A stretch of 64,000 nucleotides of DNA from Oleisolibacter albus (GCF_003336875.1 NZ_QGNJ01000011.1:1-64000); one strand, 5' to 3'. Counted from the first letter of the stretch, positions 35,230-44,825 are shown. Notes: a model not told the origin generated them from the letters alone. Numbers and translations are program-made.

Positions 35230-35260
35230 GAAAATAAGTCAGTGGCATTGACCTATTTTC
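35230..35260. promoter_or_regulatory. Long inverted repeat, candidate operator of indolepyruvate oxidoreductase gene
   Basis: GAAAATAAGTCA (35230-35241) and TGACCTATTTTC (35249-35260) are complementary at 11 of 12 positions and are separated by seven bases. The dyad lies 74 bp before the ORF start in a 353-bp divergent region that otherwise holds no gene. This size and symmetry suit a dimeric repressor or activator. Confidence 0.55.
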
Positions 35261-35334
35261 TCCCCTACCATCTGCCCCAGATAACAGGGACGGGTGTGGC
35301 CAGAAGGCCCGCCACAGGGAAGGGGACGTCGACG

Positions 35335-38300
35335 ATGGCAGACCGCACGCTGGCCACCGTATCGCTGGACGACAAGTACGCCCTCGACAAGGGCCGGGTG
35401 TTCATGACCGGGACCCAGGCGCTGGTGCGGCTGCCGCTGCTGCAGCGGCAGCGCGACCGGGCGGCCGGGCGCAACACCGGCGGCTTCATCTCGGGTTATC
35501 GCGGCTCGCCGCTGGGCGCCTATGATCAGGCGCTGTGGCAGGCCCGGCGCTTCCTGGCCAACGGCAACATCCAGTTCCAGCCGGGCGTCAATGAGGAGCT
35601 GGGAGCCACGGCGGTCTGGGGCAGCCAGCAGGTCAATCTCTGGGGCGGGGCCAAGGTCGATGGCGTCTTCGGTATCTGGTATGGCAAGGGGCCGGGCGTC
35701 GACCGTTCCGTCGATGCGCTGAAGCATGCCAATTTCGCCGGCACCAGCCGCTTCGGCGGCGTGCTGGCCATCGCCGGTGACGACCACGCCTCGAAATCCT
35801 CCACCCTGCCGCACCAGTCGGACCAGGCCTTCATGCATGCCTTCATGCCGGTCATCAATCCGGCCGGCGTGCAGGAATTCCTGGATTACGGCCTGATCGG
35901 CTGGGCGCTGAGCCGCTATGCCGGCCTCTGGGTCGGTTTCACCGCCATCGCCGACACCATCGACACCACGGCCATCGTCCAGGTCGATCCCGAGCGCCTG
36001 TCCATCGTCGAGCCCGAGGATTTCGCCCTGCCGCCCGGCGGGCTGAACATCCGCCTGCACGACACGCCGCTGATCCAGGAGGCGCGCATGCTGGACTGGA
36101 AGCTGCCGGCCGCCCGCGCCTTCGCCCGCGCCAACCGGCTGGATCGGGTGGTGTTCGGACATGAGCGGCCGCGCCTGGGGCTGGTCACCATCGGCAAGTC
36201 CTATCTCGATGTGCGTCAGGCCCTGGAAGAGCTGGGCATCGACGAGGCCATGGCCCGCCGGCTGGGCCTCGGCATCTACAAGGTGGCCATGGCCTGGCCG
36301 CTGGAGCCCCAGGGCATCCAGGCCTTCGCCGAGACCACCGAGGAGATCCTGGTGGTGGAGGAGAAGCGCGCCGTCCTGGAAGCGCAGATCAAGGAACAGC
36401 TGTTCAACTGGTCCCGCCGCCCCCGCATCCTGGGCAAGACCGACGAGACCGGCCGGCCGCTCTTTACCGAGAAGGCGGAACTGAACCCCATCGACATCGC
36501 CCGGGTGCTGGGCCAGCGCCTGCTGGGCTTCGGCCCCGACTCCCACATCGCCGAGCGGCTGGCCCGCATCGAGGCGCAGCAGGCCCGCACCACCGCGGCC
36601 GCCACGGTGGCACGCACGCCCTTCTACTGCTCGGGCTGCCCGCACAACACCTCCACCAGGATCCCCGAGGGCAGCCGCGGGCTGGCCGGCATCGGCTGCC
36701 ACTACATGGTCACCTGGATGGGGCGGAACACCGACCTGTTCAGCCAGATGGGCGGCGAGGGCGTGCATTGGGTCGGCCAGGCCCCGTTCGTGACGGACAC
36801 CCATGTCTTCGCCAATCTGGGCGACGGCACCTATTTCCACAGCGGCATCCTGGCGGTGCGCGCCGCCGTGGCCGCCAAGGTCAACATCACCTACAAGATC
36901 CTCTACAACGACGCCGTGGCCATGACCGGCGGCCAGCCGGTGGACGGCACCCTGTCCGTACACGACATCGCCCAGCAGCTGGATGCGGAGGGCGTCTCCC
37001 GCATCGTCGTGGTCAGCGACGGGCCGGAGAAGTACGGGCTGGGCCAGGGCCTGCCCCACGGCACCAAAATCTACCACCGGGATGAGCTGGACCAGGTGCA
37101 GCGCGATCTGCGCACCGTGCCCGGCGTCTCCATCCTGATCTATGAGCAGACCTGCGCCGCCGAGAAGCGCCGCCGCCGCAAGCGCGGCAAGTTCCCCGAC
37201 CCGGCCAAGCGCGTGGTCATCAACGAGCTGGTGTGCGAGGGCTGCGGCGACTGCTCCCAGCAATCCTCCTGCCTGTCCGTCACCCCGGTGGAGACGGAAT
37301 TCGGCCGCAAGCGCCAGATCGACCAGTCCAGCTGCAACAAGGATTTCTCCTGCCTCAAGGGCTTCTGTCCCAGCTTCGTCACCGTGGAGGGGGGGCAGCT
37401 GAAGAAGCCCAGGCCCGCGGCCGGCGGCGCCGATTGGGGCGATCTGCCGGAACCGGCGATCCCCGTGCTGGACCGGCCCTGGAACATCCTGGTCACCGGC
37501 ATCGGCGGCACCGGCGTCGTCACCATCGGCGCCATCCTGGGCATGGCCACCCATCTGGAGGGCCGCGGCTTCACCGCCATGGACATGGCCGGTCTGGCCC
37601 AGAAGGGCGGCAGCGTCACCAGCCATCTGCGCATCGCCGAGCGCCCGGACCAGATCCATGCCAACCGCATCGTCGCCGGCGGCGCCGATCTGGTGCTGGC
37701 CGCCGATCTGGTGGTAGCGGCCAATGCCGACGCCCTGTCGAAGATGGCGGCCGGCCGCACCAGCGCCGTGCTGAACCATACCGACACCATCACCGCCGCC
37801 TTCCTGACCAACCCCGATGCCACCGTGCCGGGCGACAGCCTGGCCCGCACCGTGAGCCAGGCGGTCGGCGGCGCCGACCGCGTCTTCACCCTGGATGCCA
37901 CCCGCATCGCCACGGCGCTCTGCGGCGACAGCATCGCCACCAACCTGTTCCTGCTGGGCTATGCCTGGCAGAAGGGGCTGGTGCCCACCTCGGCCGCCGC
38001 CATCGAGAAGGCCATCGAGATGAACGGGGCGGCGGTGAAGATGAACACCGATGCCTTCCGCTGGGGCCGCCGCGCCGCCCTGGACCTGCCCCGCGTGCTG
38101 GAGGCCGCCTTCCCCAAGGCCGCGGACGGCGACCTCACCGCCCACCGCCGCGTGTCCGACACGCTGGACGAGATGCTGGCCCGCCGGGTGGAGTTCCTGA
38201 CCGGCTATCAGGACGCCGCCTATGCCGCCCGTTACCGCGCCCTGGTGGAGAAGGTCCGCGCGCGCGAGGCCGCCCTGGCGCCCGGCCGCGAGGATCTGTC

Positions 38301-38826
38301 CCGCGCCGTGGCCCGCGCCCTGTTCAAGCTGATGGCCTACAAGGACGAGTACGAGGTGGCGCGCCTCTACACCGACACGTCCTTCCTGAAGCAGGTGGCC
38401 AGCCAGTTCGAGGGCGATTACCGCCTGAAGTTCCATCTGGCCCCGCCGGCCACGGCCCCGCGCGATCCCGCCAGCGGCCGGCTGGTGAAAAAGGAATACG
38501 GTCCCTGGATGCTGACCGGATTCCGCATCCTGGCCCGGCTGAAGCGCCTGCGCGGCACCCGGCTCGACCCGTTCGGCCGCAATCCCGAGCGGGTGATGGA
38601 GCGGCAGCTGATCGAGGCGTACCGCGCCGTGGTGGAGGAGCTGCTGTCCGGCCTGACCCCGGCCAACTACGCCCTGGCCGTGGAGATCGCCACCATCCCC
38701 GACGCCATCCGCGGCTTCGGTCACGTCAAGGAAGCCAACCTGGCCAAGGCCAAGGCCCGCGAAGCCGACCTCCTCTCCGCCTGGCGCCGCCCCCCGGCGC
38801 CGCCGGTGGCTCAGGCGGCGGAATAG
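35335..38826 (+). CDS. Indolepyruvate ferredoxin oxidoreductase, fused alpha-beta form
   Basis: An 1163-aa fusion that oxidatively decarboxylates aryl-2-oxo acids to acyl-CoA with ferredoxin as acceptor. The N-terminal third is the pyruvate-oxidoreductase-type domain (G-F-I-S-G-Y-R-G-S-P-L-G-A-Y). The middle has the TPP segment Y-C-S-G-C-P-H-N-T-S and a cysteine cluster C-E-G-C-G-D-C-x5-C. The C-terminal gamma-like domain begins G-I-G-G-T-G-V-V-T-I-G-A and contains A-Q-K-G-G-S-V. The ATG at 35335 follows AAGGGGAC. The fused form is common in aerobic alpha- and betaproteobacteria. It probably acts in aromatic amino acid breakdown. Confidence 0.93.
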   Translation: MADRTLATVSLDDKYALDKGRVFMTGTQALVRLPLLQRQRDRAAGRNTGGFISGYRGSPLGAYDQALWQARRFLANGNIQFQPGVNEELGATAVWGSQQVNLWGGAKVDGVFGIWYGKGPGVDRSVDALKHANFAGTSRFGGVLAIAGDDHASKSSTLPHQSDQAFMHAFMPVINPAGVQEFLDYGLIGWALSRYAGLWVGFTAIADTIDTTAIVQVDPERLSIVEPEDFALPPGGLNIRLHDTPLIQEARMLDWKLPAARAFARANRLDRVVFGHERPRLGLVTIGKSYLDVRQALEELGIDEAMARRLGLGIYKVAMAWPLEPQGIQAFAETTEEILVVEEKRAVLEAQIKEQLFNWSRRPRILGKTDETGRPLFTEKAELNPIDIARVLGQRLLGFGPDSHIAERLARIEAQQARTTAAATVARTPFYCSGCPHNTSTRIPEGSRGLAGIGCHYMVTWMGRNTDLFSQMGGEGVHWVGQAPFVTDTHVFANLGDGTYFHSGILAVRAAVAAKVNITYKILYNDAVAMTGGQPVDGTLSVHDIAQQLDAEGVSRIVVVSDGPEKYGLGQGLPHGTKIYHRDELDQVQRDLRTVPGVSILIYEQTCAAEKRRRRKRGKFPDPAKRVVINELVCEGCGDCSQQSSCLSVTPVETEFGRKRQIDQSSCNKDFSCLKGFCPSFVTVEGGQLKKPRPAAGGADWGDLPEPAIPVLDRPWNILVTGIGGTGVVTIGAILGMATHLEGRGFTAMDMAGLAQKGGSVTSHLRIAERPDQIHANRIVAGGADLVLAADLVVAANADALSKMAAGRTSAVLNHTDTITAAFLTNPDATVPGDSLARTVSQAVGGADRVFTLDATRIATALCGDSIATNLFLLGYAWQKGLVPTSAAAIEKAIEMNGAAVKMNTDAFRWGRRAALDLPRVLEAAFPKAADGDLTAHRRVSDTLDEMLARRVEFLTGYQDAAYAARYRALVEKVRAREAALAPGREDLSRAVARALFKLMAYKDEYEVARLYTDTSFLKQVASQFEGDYRLKFHLAPPATAPRDPASGRLVKKEYGPWMLTGFRILARLKRLRGTRLDPFGRNPERVMERQLIEAYRAVVEELLSGLTPANYALAVEIATIPDAIRGFGHVKEANLAKAKAREADLLSAWRRPPAPPVAQAAE

Positions 38827-38862
38827 GCCGCGGCCATCCCGACCGGCAGTGACACTGGCCGT

Positions 38863-39024
38863 GCAAAGGCGACGCAAAGGTAACCCCGGGGCGACGCAAA
38901 GGCGACTAACGTAACCTTAAGGTGACGCTAAGGTGACGGGTGTTGCGCCGCAAGCCGCTGATTTTATGGGATTGTGGTCCTTAAGGTGACATGGGTCCAC
39001 ATTTTCGTCTCCTGTCGCCTTTGC
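38863..39024. repeat. Array of 11-bp repeats after the oxidoreductase gene
   Basis: Six 11-bp units with consensus GCAAAGGYGAC run from 38863 to 38937: GCAAAGGCGAC, GCAAAGGTAAC, CCCGGGGCGAC, GCAAAGGCGAC, a 9-base break, then CTTAAGGTGAC and GCTAAGGTGAC. A seventh copy (CTTAAGGTGAC) lies at 38980-38990 and an exact inverted copy (GTCGCCTTTGC) at 39014-39024. The region lies between two convergent genes, in a 325-bp stretch with no supported gene. Confidence 0.75.
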
Positions 39025-39151
39025 CGCGCCGTCCGCCTGTCTTTTCACCCTGTCCAAGATCCGGGCCGCCGTCAGGCGGTCCAGATCAGGGAAGCACGAA
39101 ATAGGATTTTTGTCCACTAGGGGCAGGGGCTGATGCGTTGGCGGCGCGCAG

Positions 39152-40708
39152 TCAGGGCAGGGCGGCGCCCGGGCGGTTCTGGCCTGCCCGGTCGTCGCGC
39201 ACGACCGTAATACCGGAGTCCGTCGGGCGCTGGTCGGGAGCGTGGCGGTCGGGAGCGTGGCGGTCCGGAGCGCGGGGGACCGGGGCGGGGGTGTCGGCCG
39301 TCCGTGGAACGGGTTCGCCGTCCGGAGCAGACGCGGGCGGGGCGCCGGGGCGGGCGAAGCGGTCGTTGAGCTTGCGCACCTCCGCCAGCACCGTGTCATG
39401 GATGCCGCGCAGGCGGCGTTCGGTCCAGCCGCTCCAGCCCTTGGGCCGCTTGCGCAGCAGGGCCCAGCGGGTGGAGGCGACGAAGGCGTCGCGCAGGCGC
39501 AGCTGGAAGCCGCCGAACAGCGCCGGCAGCTCCGCCGCCAGCCGCCGGGTCATGAAGCGGGCGGTGACCTGGCGGATCAGCAGCACCGCCAGCAGCAGCC
39601 CCACCGCCACCAGACTGGGCCAGGGGCTGTCGAAGATGAGGTCCGGCGGCGGGCCGTAGAACAGCCAGAGCAGCAGCCCGGCGGCCACCGCCGCCGCCAG
39701 CGCGGCCCAGGTCACGCCATTGACCACGGTGCGCCAGCGCTTCAGGGCGCGGGTCAGCAGCGGCACCACCTCCTCGCGCAGGTCCTTGGACACCGCCTCC
39801 AGCCCGTTGGCCACGCGGTAGCCGCGGATCGACGGCACCTCGCGGATGCGGCGGGCGATCTCCTCCATGTCGCGGGCGCGAATCTCACGCAGGCGGGTGG
39901 TGACGGTGCTGCCATCGGCCGCCTTCTCGCTGAACACGGAATAGAAGCGGCCGCCGGCGATGCCGACGCTGGCCAGCGCCCGCTGCCAGGCCCCCACCAC
40001 CTCCTCCAGATTGTCCTCGCGGCTGGTGGCGTCGATCTGGTTCAGCACGAACAGGAACTTGTTGGCGTCGGCCCGGTCCTTGACCCGGGCCACCAGCTTG
40101 TCCAGCGTGTCGCGCATCACCCCCGGCTCGGGCTTGCGCGCATCGAACAGCACCAGCGTCAGGTCGGACAGGTCGAGGATATGGTCGATCAGGCGCAGGG
40201 TGGCATCGCGGTACTTGTCGCTGTCGAAGCCGGGGCTGTCCACCAGGATCAGCCCGCGCAGCCGGTCGCTGGGCACGGTCTTCAGGGCCAGATAGCGGTC
40301 CACCATCTTGCCCTCGCCGGGGGCCACCTTCTCGATCTCGTTGCCCATGGCGTGAAAGGGGAAGCGGGGATCGGCGTCCAGGGCCGTGCCGGGCAGTTCC
40401 CGCAGTTCGGTCCCGTGGCAGAGCACGGTGAACTTGTCGTCCACCGCCTGGTTGCCGGTGCGCTGCACCGTCTGCCCCAGCAGGTCGTTGATGAGGGTGG
40501 ATTTGCCGGAGGAGTAGAGGCCGACGGCGCTGACCACCGGCCACCAGCCGATGCGGTTGGTCAGCGTCTCCTCCCGCTGCAACAGGCGCATCCGCCGCAG
40601 CACCCCGTCCATGCGGGCATAGGCATCGACCAGAGGCACCAGGTCGGGATTCTCGGCCCCCAGATGGCTGCGCAGATTCTTGATGCGGAGGGTGGCGGCG
40701 TTGGCCAT
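39152..40708 (-). CDS. Dynamin-like membrane GTPase
   Basis: A 518-aa protein. The P-loop G-L-Y-S-S-G-K-S-T-L-I-N lies near residue 60, the G3 motif is D-S-P-G-F-D-S-D, and N-Q-I-D serves as G4. Two membrane helices follow at about residues 345-410 (W-A-A-L-A-A-A-V-A-A-G-L-L-L-W and L-V-A-V-G-L-L-L-A-V-L-L), with a long Pro/Arg-rich tail containing the repeat A-P-D-R-H. It belongs to the dynamin/YjdA-like superfamily, GTPases that remodel or guard membranes. The ATG at 40708 starts M-A-N-A-A-T-L-R-I-K. Function unknown. Confidence 0.8.
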   Translation of the reverse strand: MANAATLRIKNLRSHLGAENPDLVPLVDAYARMDGVLRRMRLLQREETLTNRIGWWPVVSAVGLYSSGKSTLINDLLGQTVQRTGNQAVDDKFTVLCHGTELRELPGTALDADPRFPFHAMGNEIEKVAPGEGKMVDRYLALKTVPSDRLRGLILVDSPGFDSDKYRDATLRLIDHILDLSDLTLVLFDARKPEPGVMRDTLDKLVARVKDRADANKFLFVLNQIDATSREDNLEEVVGAWQRALASVGIAGGRFYSVFSEKAADGSTVTTRLREIRARDMEEIARRIREVPSIRGYRVANGLEAVSKDLREEVVPLLTRALKRWRTVVNGVTWAALAAAVAAGLLLWLFYGPPPDLIFDSPWPSLVAVGLLLAVLLIRQVTARFMTRRLAAELPALFGGFQLRLRDAFVASTRWALLRKRPKGWSGWTERRLRGIHDTVLAEVRKLNDRFARPGAPPASAPDGEPVPRTADTPAPVPRAPDRHAPDRHAPDQRPTDSGITVVRDDRAGQNRPGAALP

Positions 40709-40928
40709 GGCTCGCGGGTCCCCGTCTGTCGCCCACGCCCCGGACCGGCCGGGACGGACAGGCCCGATCGGCCCCGTCACAAGGATGAACGCGCGAAAGC
40801 CCGCGGTGTGCCCATCTGCGAACGAATTCGGCCATGTCCGCCGCGATCGTGACCGGTCACGGCAGTGCAGGGGGTCGGCATGCCGTCCCCCCGGCCGCCG
40901 GTGCGCGGGCGGCCGGGGAGGGGTGGGA

Positions 40929-42191
40929 TCAGCCCTTGACCAGCGGACAGGCGCTCTTGTCCAGGGGCAGGAAGGCCTCGTCACCGGGGATGGTGCGGAC
41001 CAGCGTGTAGTAATCCCACGGCTTCTTGCTGTCCGAGGGCTTCTTGACCTCGAACAGGTACATGTCATGGGTCATGCGGCCGTCGGCGCGGACCTTGCCG
41101 CCATTCTCGCCCACGAACACGTCCTTGACCGGCAGCTCCTTCATCTTGGCGGCCACGGCCTTGCCCTCGTCGGTGCCGGCCGCCTGCACGGCCTTGAGAT
41201 AGTGCAGGACCGAGGAATAGGTGGCGGCCTGGATCATGTTGGGCATGCGCTGCATCTTCTCGAAGTAGCGCTGGGACCATGCCCGGCTTTCGTCGGTGCG
41301 GTCCCAATAGAAGCCCTCGGTCAGCGTCAGCCCCTGGGCCGTGGGCAGGCCCAGCGCGTGGGCGTCGGTCAGGGTGAACAGCAGGCCGGCCAGCTTTTGG
41401 CCGCCCTGGGTGATGCCGAACTCGGCCGCCTGCTTGATGGCGTTGGTGGTGTCGGTGCCGGCATTGGCCAGGCCGATGACCTGGGCACCGGAGGACTGGG
41501 CCTGCAACAGGAACGAGGAGAAATCGGCCGTGTTCAGCGGATGCCGCACCGAGCCGACCACCTTGCCGCCGGCCGCCTTGACGAACTCGCCGGTGTCCTT
41601 TTCCAGCTGGTGGCCGAAGGCATAGTCGGCGGTCAGGAAGTACCAGGTCTTGCCGCCGGACTGCACCACGGCGCCGCCGGTGCCCCGCGACAGGGAATAG
41701 GTGTCGTAGGCCCAGTGGAAGCCGGTGGGGGAGCAGGCATCCCCGGTCAGGCGCGAGGTGGCGGCCCCGACCACGATATCCACCTTGCCCCGCTCCTTGG
41801 CCAGTTCCTGCACGGCCAGGGCCACGGAGGAGGTGGTCAGCTCGCCGATCATGTCCACGCCCTCGGCGTCGAACCACTGGCGGGCCACGGAAACACCGAT
41901 GTCGGGCTTGTTCTGGTGGTCGGCGCTGACCAGCTCGATCTTCTTGCCCAGCACCGTGCCGCCGAAATCGGCAATGGCCATCTGGGCGGCGGCGACGGAG
42001 CCCTTGCCGCCGAAATCGGCATAGGGGCCGGACTGGTCGTTGAGGATGCCGATCTTGACCACATCGCCGGAAATCCCGGCGCCCGCCGCCTGGGCCCAGG
42101 CGGCCGGAGCACCGGCCGGTCCGCCGGCCAGCCCCCCGACCAGCGCCAGGGCGGCACCGGCCAGCAGGGTCGTCGCAAAAGATGTGCGCAT
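40929..42191 (-). CDS. Branched-chain amino acid-type ABC transporter substrate-binding protein
   Basis: A 420-aa periplasmic binding protein of the LivJ family. A signal peptide is present (M-R-T-S-F-A-T-T-L-L-A-G-A-A-L, cleaved after A-W-A-Q-A). The mature start G-D-V-V-K-I-G-I-L-N-D-Q-S-G-P-Y is typical. GGAGGAGA lies before the ATG at 42191. It diverges from the livGFHM genes, completing the transporter. Ligand (branched-chain amino acid, amide, urea or aromatic acid) cannot be decided from sequence. Confidence 0.9.
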   Translation of the reverse strand: MRTSFATTLLAGAALALVGGLAGGPAGAPAAWAQAAGAGISGDVVKIGILNDQSGPYADFGGKGSVAAAQMAIADFGGTVLGKKIELVSADHQNKPDIGVSVARQWFDAEGVDMIGELTTSSVALAVQELAKERGKVDIVVGAATSRLTGDACSPTGFHWAYDTYSLSRGTGGAVVQSGGKTWYFLTADYAFGHQLEKDTGEFVKAAGGKVVGSVRHPLNTADFSSFLLQAQSSGAQVIGLANAGTDTTNAIKQAAEFGITQGGQKLAGLLFTLTDAHALGLPTAQGLTLTEGFYWDRTDESRAWSQRYFEKMQRMPNMIQAATYSSVLHYLKAVQAAGTDEGKAVAAKMKELPVKDVFVGENGGKVRADGRMTHDMYLFEVKKPSDSKKPWDYYTLVRTIPGDEAFLPLDKSACPLVKG

Positions 42192-42475
42192 GCGCGTCTC
42201 CTCCCGTGGTGGAACGCAGGGGTTCTTGCGCCGGCGTCCGGTCGGCCCCTGTCGAGCGCCAACTATGCCCAAGGCCGGCCCGGCTTCCAAGGGGACAGAC
42301 GGCTGATCCTGCAAGATGAATCACTTTTCATGTCCGGGGCGCGGAAGGGTGCTTGCGGCGATCCCCGCCTTGCGGCCTAATGGGCGAACAGGGAAGGAAA
42401 CGACGGGTCCGCCACGGCGGGCCCGGCAGCGAAGCCGGCACGAAAGCCGGTGGCAAACCCGCACAGGGGGGGACG
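42192..42475. promoter_or_regulatory. Divergent promoter region of the ABC transporter
   Basis: 284 bp between the binding-protein gene and livG-like gene. A small dyad ATGAA-TCACTT-TTCAT sits at 42316-42331. No gene or strong promoter was recognised. Confidence 0.35.
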
Positions 42476-43228
42476 ATGACGGACTACGTCCTGGAGACCC
42501 GCGGGCTGACCAAGGAGTTCAAGGGCTTCACCGCGGTGAAGGACCTGGACCTGACGGTCCGTCGCGGCAGCATCCATGCGCTGATCGGCCCCAACGGGGC
42601 CGGCAAGACCACGGTCTTCAATCTTCTGACTAAGTTCCTGACGCCGACGGCGGGCCAGATCCTCTATCACGGCGACGACATCACCCATGTGCCGCCGGCC
42701 ACCATCGCCCGGCGCGGCGTGGTCCGCTCCTTCCAGATCTCGGCCGTATTCCCGCACCTGACGGTGCTGGAGAATGTGCGGGTGGCCCTGCAGCGCAAGA
42801 CGCCCACCACCTTCCAGTTCTGGCGGTCCGAACGCATCCTGGACGGGCTGAACGAGCGGGCGCGGGATCTGCTGGAGCAGGTGGGCCTGCTGGTGCACGA
42901 GGCGGTGCCGGCGGCCGAACTGTCCTATGGGCGCAAGCGGGCGCTGGAGATCGCCACGACCCTGGCGCTGGACCCGGACGTGCTGCTGCTGGACGAGCCC
43001 ATGGCCGGCATGGGGCATGAGGATGTGGGCCGAACCGCCGACCTGATCCGCCGCGTGGCCGCGGGCCGGACGGTGCTGATGGTGGAGCACAATCTGTCGG
43101 TCGTGGCCGACCTGTCCGACCGCATCACCGTGCTGCAACGGGGGGAGATCCTGGCCGAAGGCAGCTATGCCGAGGTCTCCGCCAACCCGGAGGTGCGTGA
43201 AGCCTATATGGGGACCGGCCATGCATGA
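42476..43228 (+). CDS. livG: ABC transporter ATP-binding protein, LivG-like
   Basis: A 250-aa ATPase. It has Walker A G-P-N-G-A-G-K-T-T, the ABC signature region A-E-L-S-Y-G-R-K-R, and Walker B V-L-L-L-D-E-P-M-A-G-M. The ending G-T-G-H-A and the Met-rich Walker B area are typical of LivG. The ATG at 42476 starts M-T-D-Y-V-L-E-T; upstream codons are not conserved. It overlaps the livF-like gene by 8 bp. Confidence 0.93.
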   Translation: MTDYVLETRGLTKEFKGFTAVKDLDLTVRRGSIHALIGPNGAGKTTVFNLLTKFLTPTAGQILYHGDDITHVPPATIARRGVVRSFQISAVFPHLTVLENVRVALQRKTPTTFQFWRSERILDGLNERARDLLEQVGLLVHEAVPAAELSYGRKRALEIATTLALDPDVLLLDEPMAGMGHEDVGRTADLIRRVAAGRTVLMVEHNLSVVADLSDRITVLQRGEILAEGSYAEVSANPEVREAYMGTGHA

Positions 43229-43922
43229 GATGCTGCGCGTCCACGATCTGCACGGCTATTACGGCGAAAGCCATGTGCTGCACGGGGTCGAGTTCACGGT
43301 CGACCATGGCGAGGTGGTGACCCTGATCGGCCGCAACGGCGTGGGCAAGACCTCGACGCTGAAGGCCATCATGGGCCTGCTGGACCGCCAGGAGGGCTCG
43401 ATCCGGGTCCAGGGCGCGGAGCTGATCGGGCGGCGGCCCGACCGCATCGCCCACCAGGGCATCGGCTATGTGCCGGACGACCGCGGCATCTTCGCCAGCC
43501 TGTCGGTGGAGGAGAATCTGCTGCTGCCGCCGGAGGTGAAGCCCGGCGGGCTGACGACGGAGGAGGTCTATGCCCTGTTCCCGCGGCTGCGGGAGCGGCG
43601 CGGGAGCCAGGGCACCAAACTGTCCGGCGGCGAGCAGCAGATGCTGGCCATCGCCCGCATCCTGCGCACCGGCGCCCGCCTGCTGCTGCTGGACGAGCCG
43701 ACGGAGGGGCTGGCCCCCGTCATCGTGCAGCAGATCGGGCAGATCATCGCCGGGCTGAAGGCCAAGGGCTTCACCATCCTGCTGGTGGAGCAGAACTTCC
43801 ATTTCGCCGCCACCCTGGCCGACCGCCATTACGTCATGGAGGACGGGCGGGTGGTGGACATGATCCCCAATGACCAGCTGGAGGCGCAAGCCGACACGCT
43901 GGCCCGCTATCTCGGCGTCTAG
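43221..43922 (+). CDS. livF: ABC transporter ATP-binding protein, LivF-like
   Basis: A 233-aa ATPase with Walker A G-R-N-G-V-G-K-T-S, signature L-S-G-G-E-Q-Q-M-L-A-I-A-R, and Walker B L-L-L-L-D-E-P-T-E-G-L-A-P. Y-V-P-D-D-R-G-I-F is the LivF-type Q-loop text. The start ATG overlaps the end of the preceding gene (ATGCATGA). It forms a heterodimeric motor with the LivG-like subunit. Confidence 0.93.
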   Translation: MHEMLRVHDLHGYYGESHVLHGVEFTVDHGEVVTLIGRNGVGKTSTLKAIMGLLDRQEGSIRVQGAELIGRRPDRIAHQGIGYVPDDRGIFASLSVEENLLLPPEVKPGGLTTEEVYALFPRLRERRGSQGTKLSGGEQQMLAIARILRTGARLLLLDEPTEGLAPVIVQQIGQIIAGLKAKGFTILLVEQNFHFAATLADRHYVMEDGRVVDMIPNDQLEAQADTLARYLGV

Positions 43923-43937
43923 GGGAAGGGGACAGCC

Positions 43938-44825
43938 ATGATGGACCTGATCGGTATCCCGCCCCAGGCGCTGTTCGGCCAGCTGCTGCTGGGCCTGATC
44001 AACGGGGCCTTCTATGCCCTGCTGAGTCTGGGGCTGGCGGTGATCTTCGGCATGCTGGGCGTCATCAACTTCGCCCATGGCGCGCTCTACATGGTGGGGG
44101 CCTTCGTCGCCCTGCTGCTGTCGCAGCAGCTGGGGCTGGGCTACTGGCCGGCCCTGATCCTGGCGCCGCTGGCCGTGGCCGGCATCGGCGTGGCGCTGGA
44201 GCGCACCATGCTGAAGCGCATCGCCAAGATGGACCCGCTCTACGGGCTGCTGCTGACCTTCGGCGTCGCCCTGGTGATCGAGGGGCTGTTCCGCCACTGG
44301 TACGGCGTGTCCGGCCAGCCCTATCCGGTGCCGGCCCTGCTGCAGGGCGGCACCAATCTGGGCTTCATGTATCTGCCGACATACCGGGCCTGGGTGGTGG
44401 TCATCAGCCTGATCGTCTGTCTGGGCACCTGGTACGCCATCGAGCGCACCAAGCTGGGGTCCTATCTGCGCGCCGCCACCGAGAAGCCGCAGCTGGCGCA
44501 GGCCTTCGGCATCAATGTGCCGCGGCTGGTCACCGTCACCTTCGCCGGGGCCGTGGCGCTGGCCGGGTTCGCCGGGGTGCTGGCGGCGCCCATGTACCAG
44601 GTCAACCCGCTGATGGGGTCCAACCTCATCATCGTGGTCTTCGCCGTGGTGGTCATCGGCGGCATGGGCTCGATCCTGGGGGCGGTGCTGACCGGGTTCG
44701 GGCTGGGGCTGGTGGAGGGGCTGACCAAGGTCTTCTACCCCGAGGCCGCCAACATCGTGATCTTCGTCATCATGGCCCTGGTGCTTCTGGTGAAGCCCGC
44801 CGGCCTGTTCGGGAGGACCGCCTGA
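43938..44825 (+). CDS. livH: Branched-chain amino acid ABC permease, LivH-like
   Basis: A 295-aa inner-membrane permease with eight or more helices. The N-terminus G-L-I-N-G-A-F-Y-A-L-L-S-L-G-L-A and F-G-M-L-G-V-I-N-F-A-H-G are typical of the family. AAGGGG precedes the start. Its TGA overlaps the next ATG (TGATG), coupling it to the LivM-like gene. Confidence 0.93.
   Translation: MMDLIGIPPQALFGQLLLGLINGAFYALLSLGLAVIFGMLGVINFAHGALYMVGAFVALLLSQQLGLGYWPALILAPLAVAGIGVALERTMLKRIAKMDPLYGLLLTFGVALVIEGLFRHWYGVSGQPYPVPALLQGGTNLGFMYLPTYRAWVVVISLIVCLGTWYAIERTKLGSYLRAATEKPQLAQAFGINVPRLVTVTFAGAVALAGFAGVLAAPMYQVNPLMGSNLIIVVFAVVVIGGMGSILGAVLTGFGLGLVEGLTKVFYPEAANIVIFVIMALVLLVKPAGLFGRTA

Noticed and set aside
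35239-38877. 1212-codon minus-strand frame opposite the indolepyruvate oxidoreductase
   Set aside because: Low-complexity translation rich in Gly, Gln and His, typical of an antisense shadow; the sense gene is well matched to its family.
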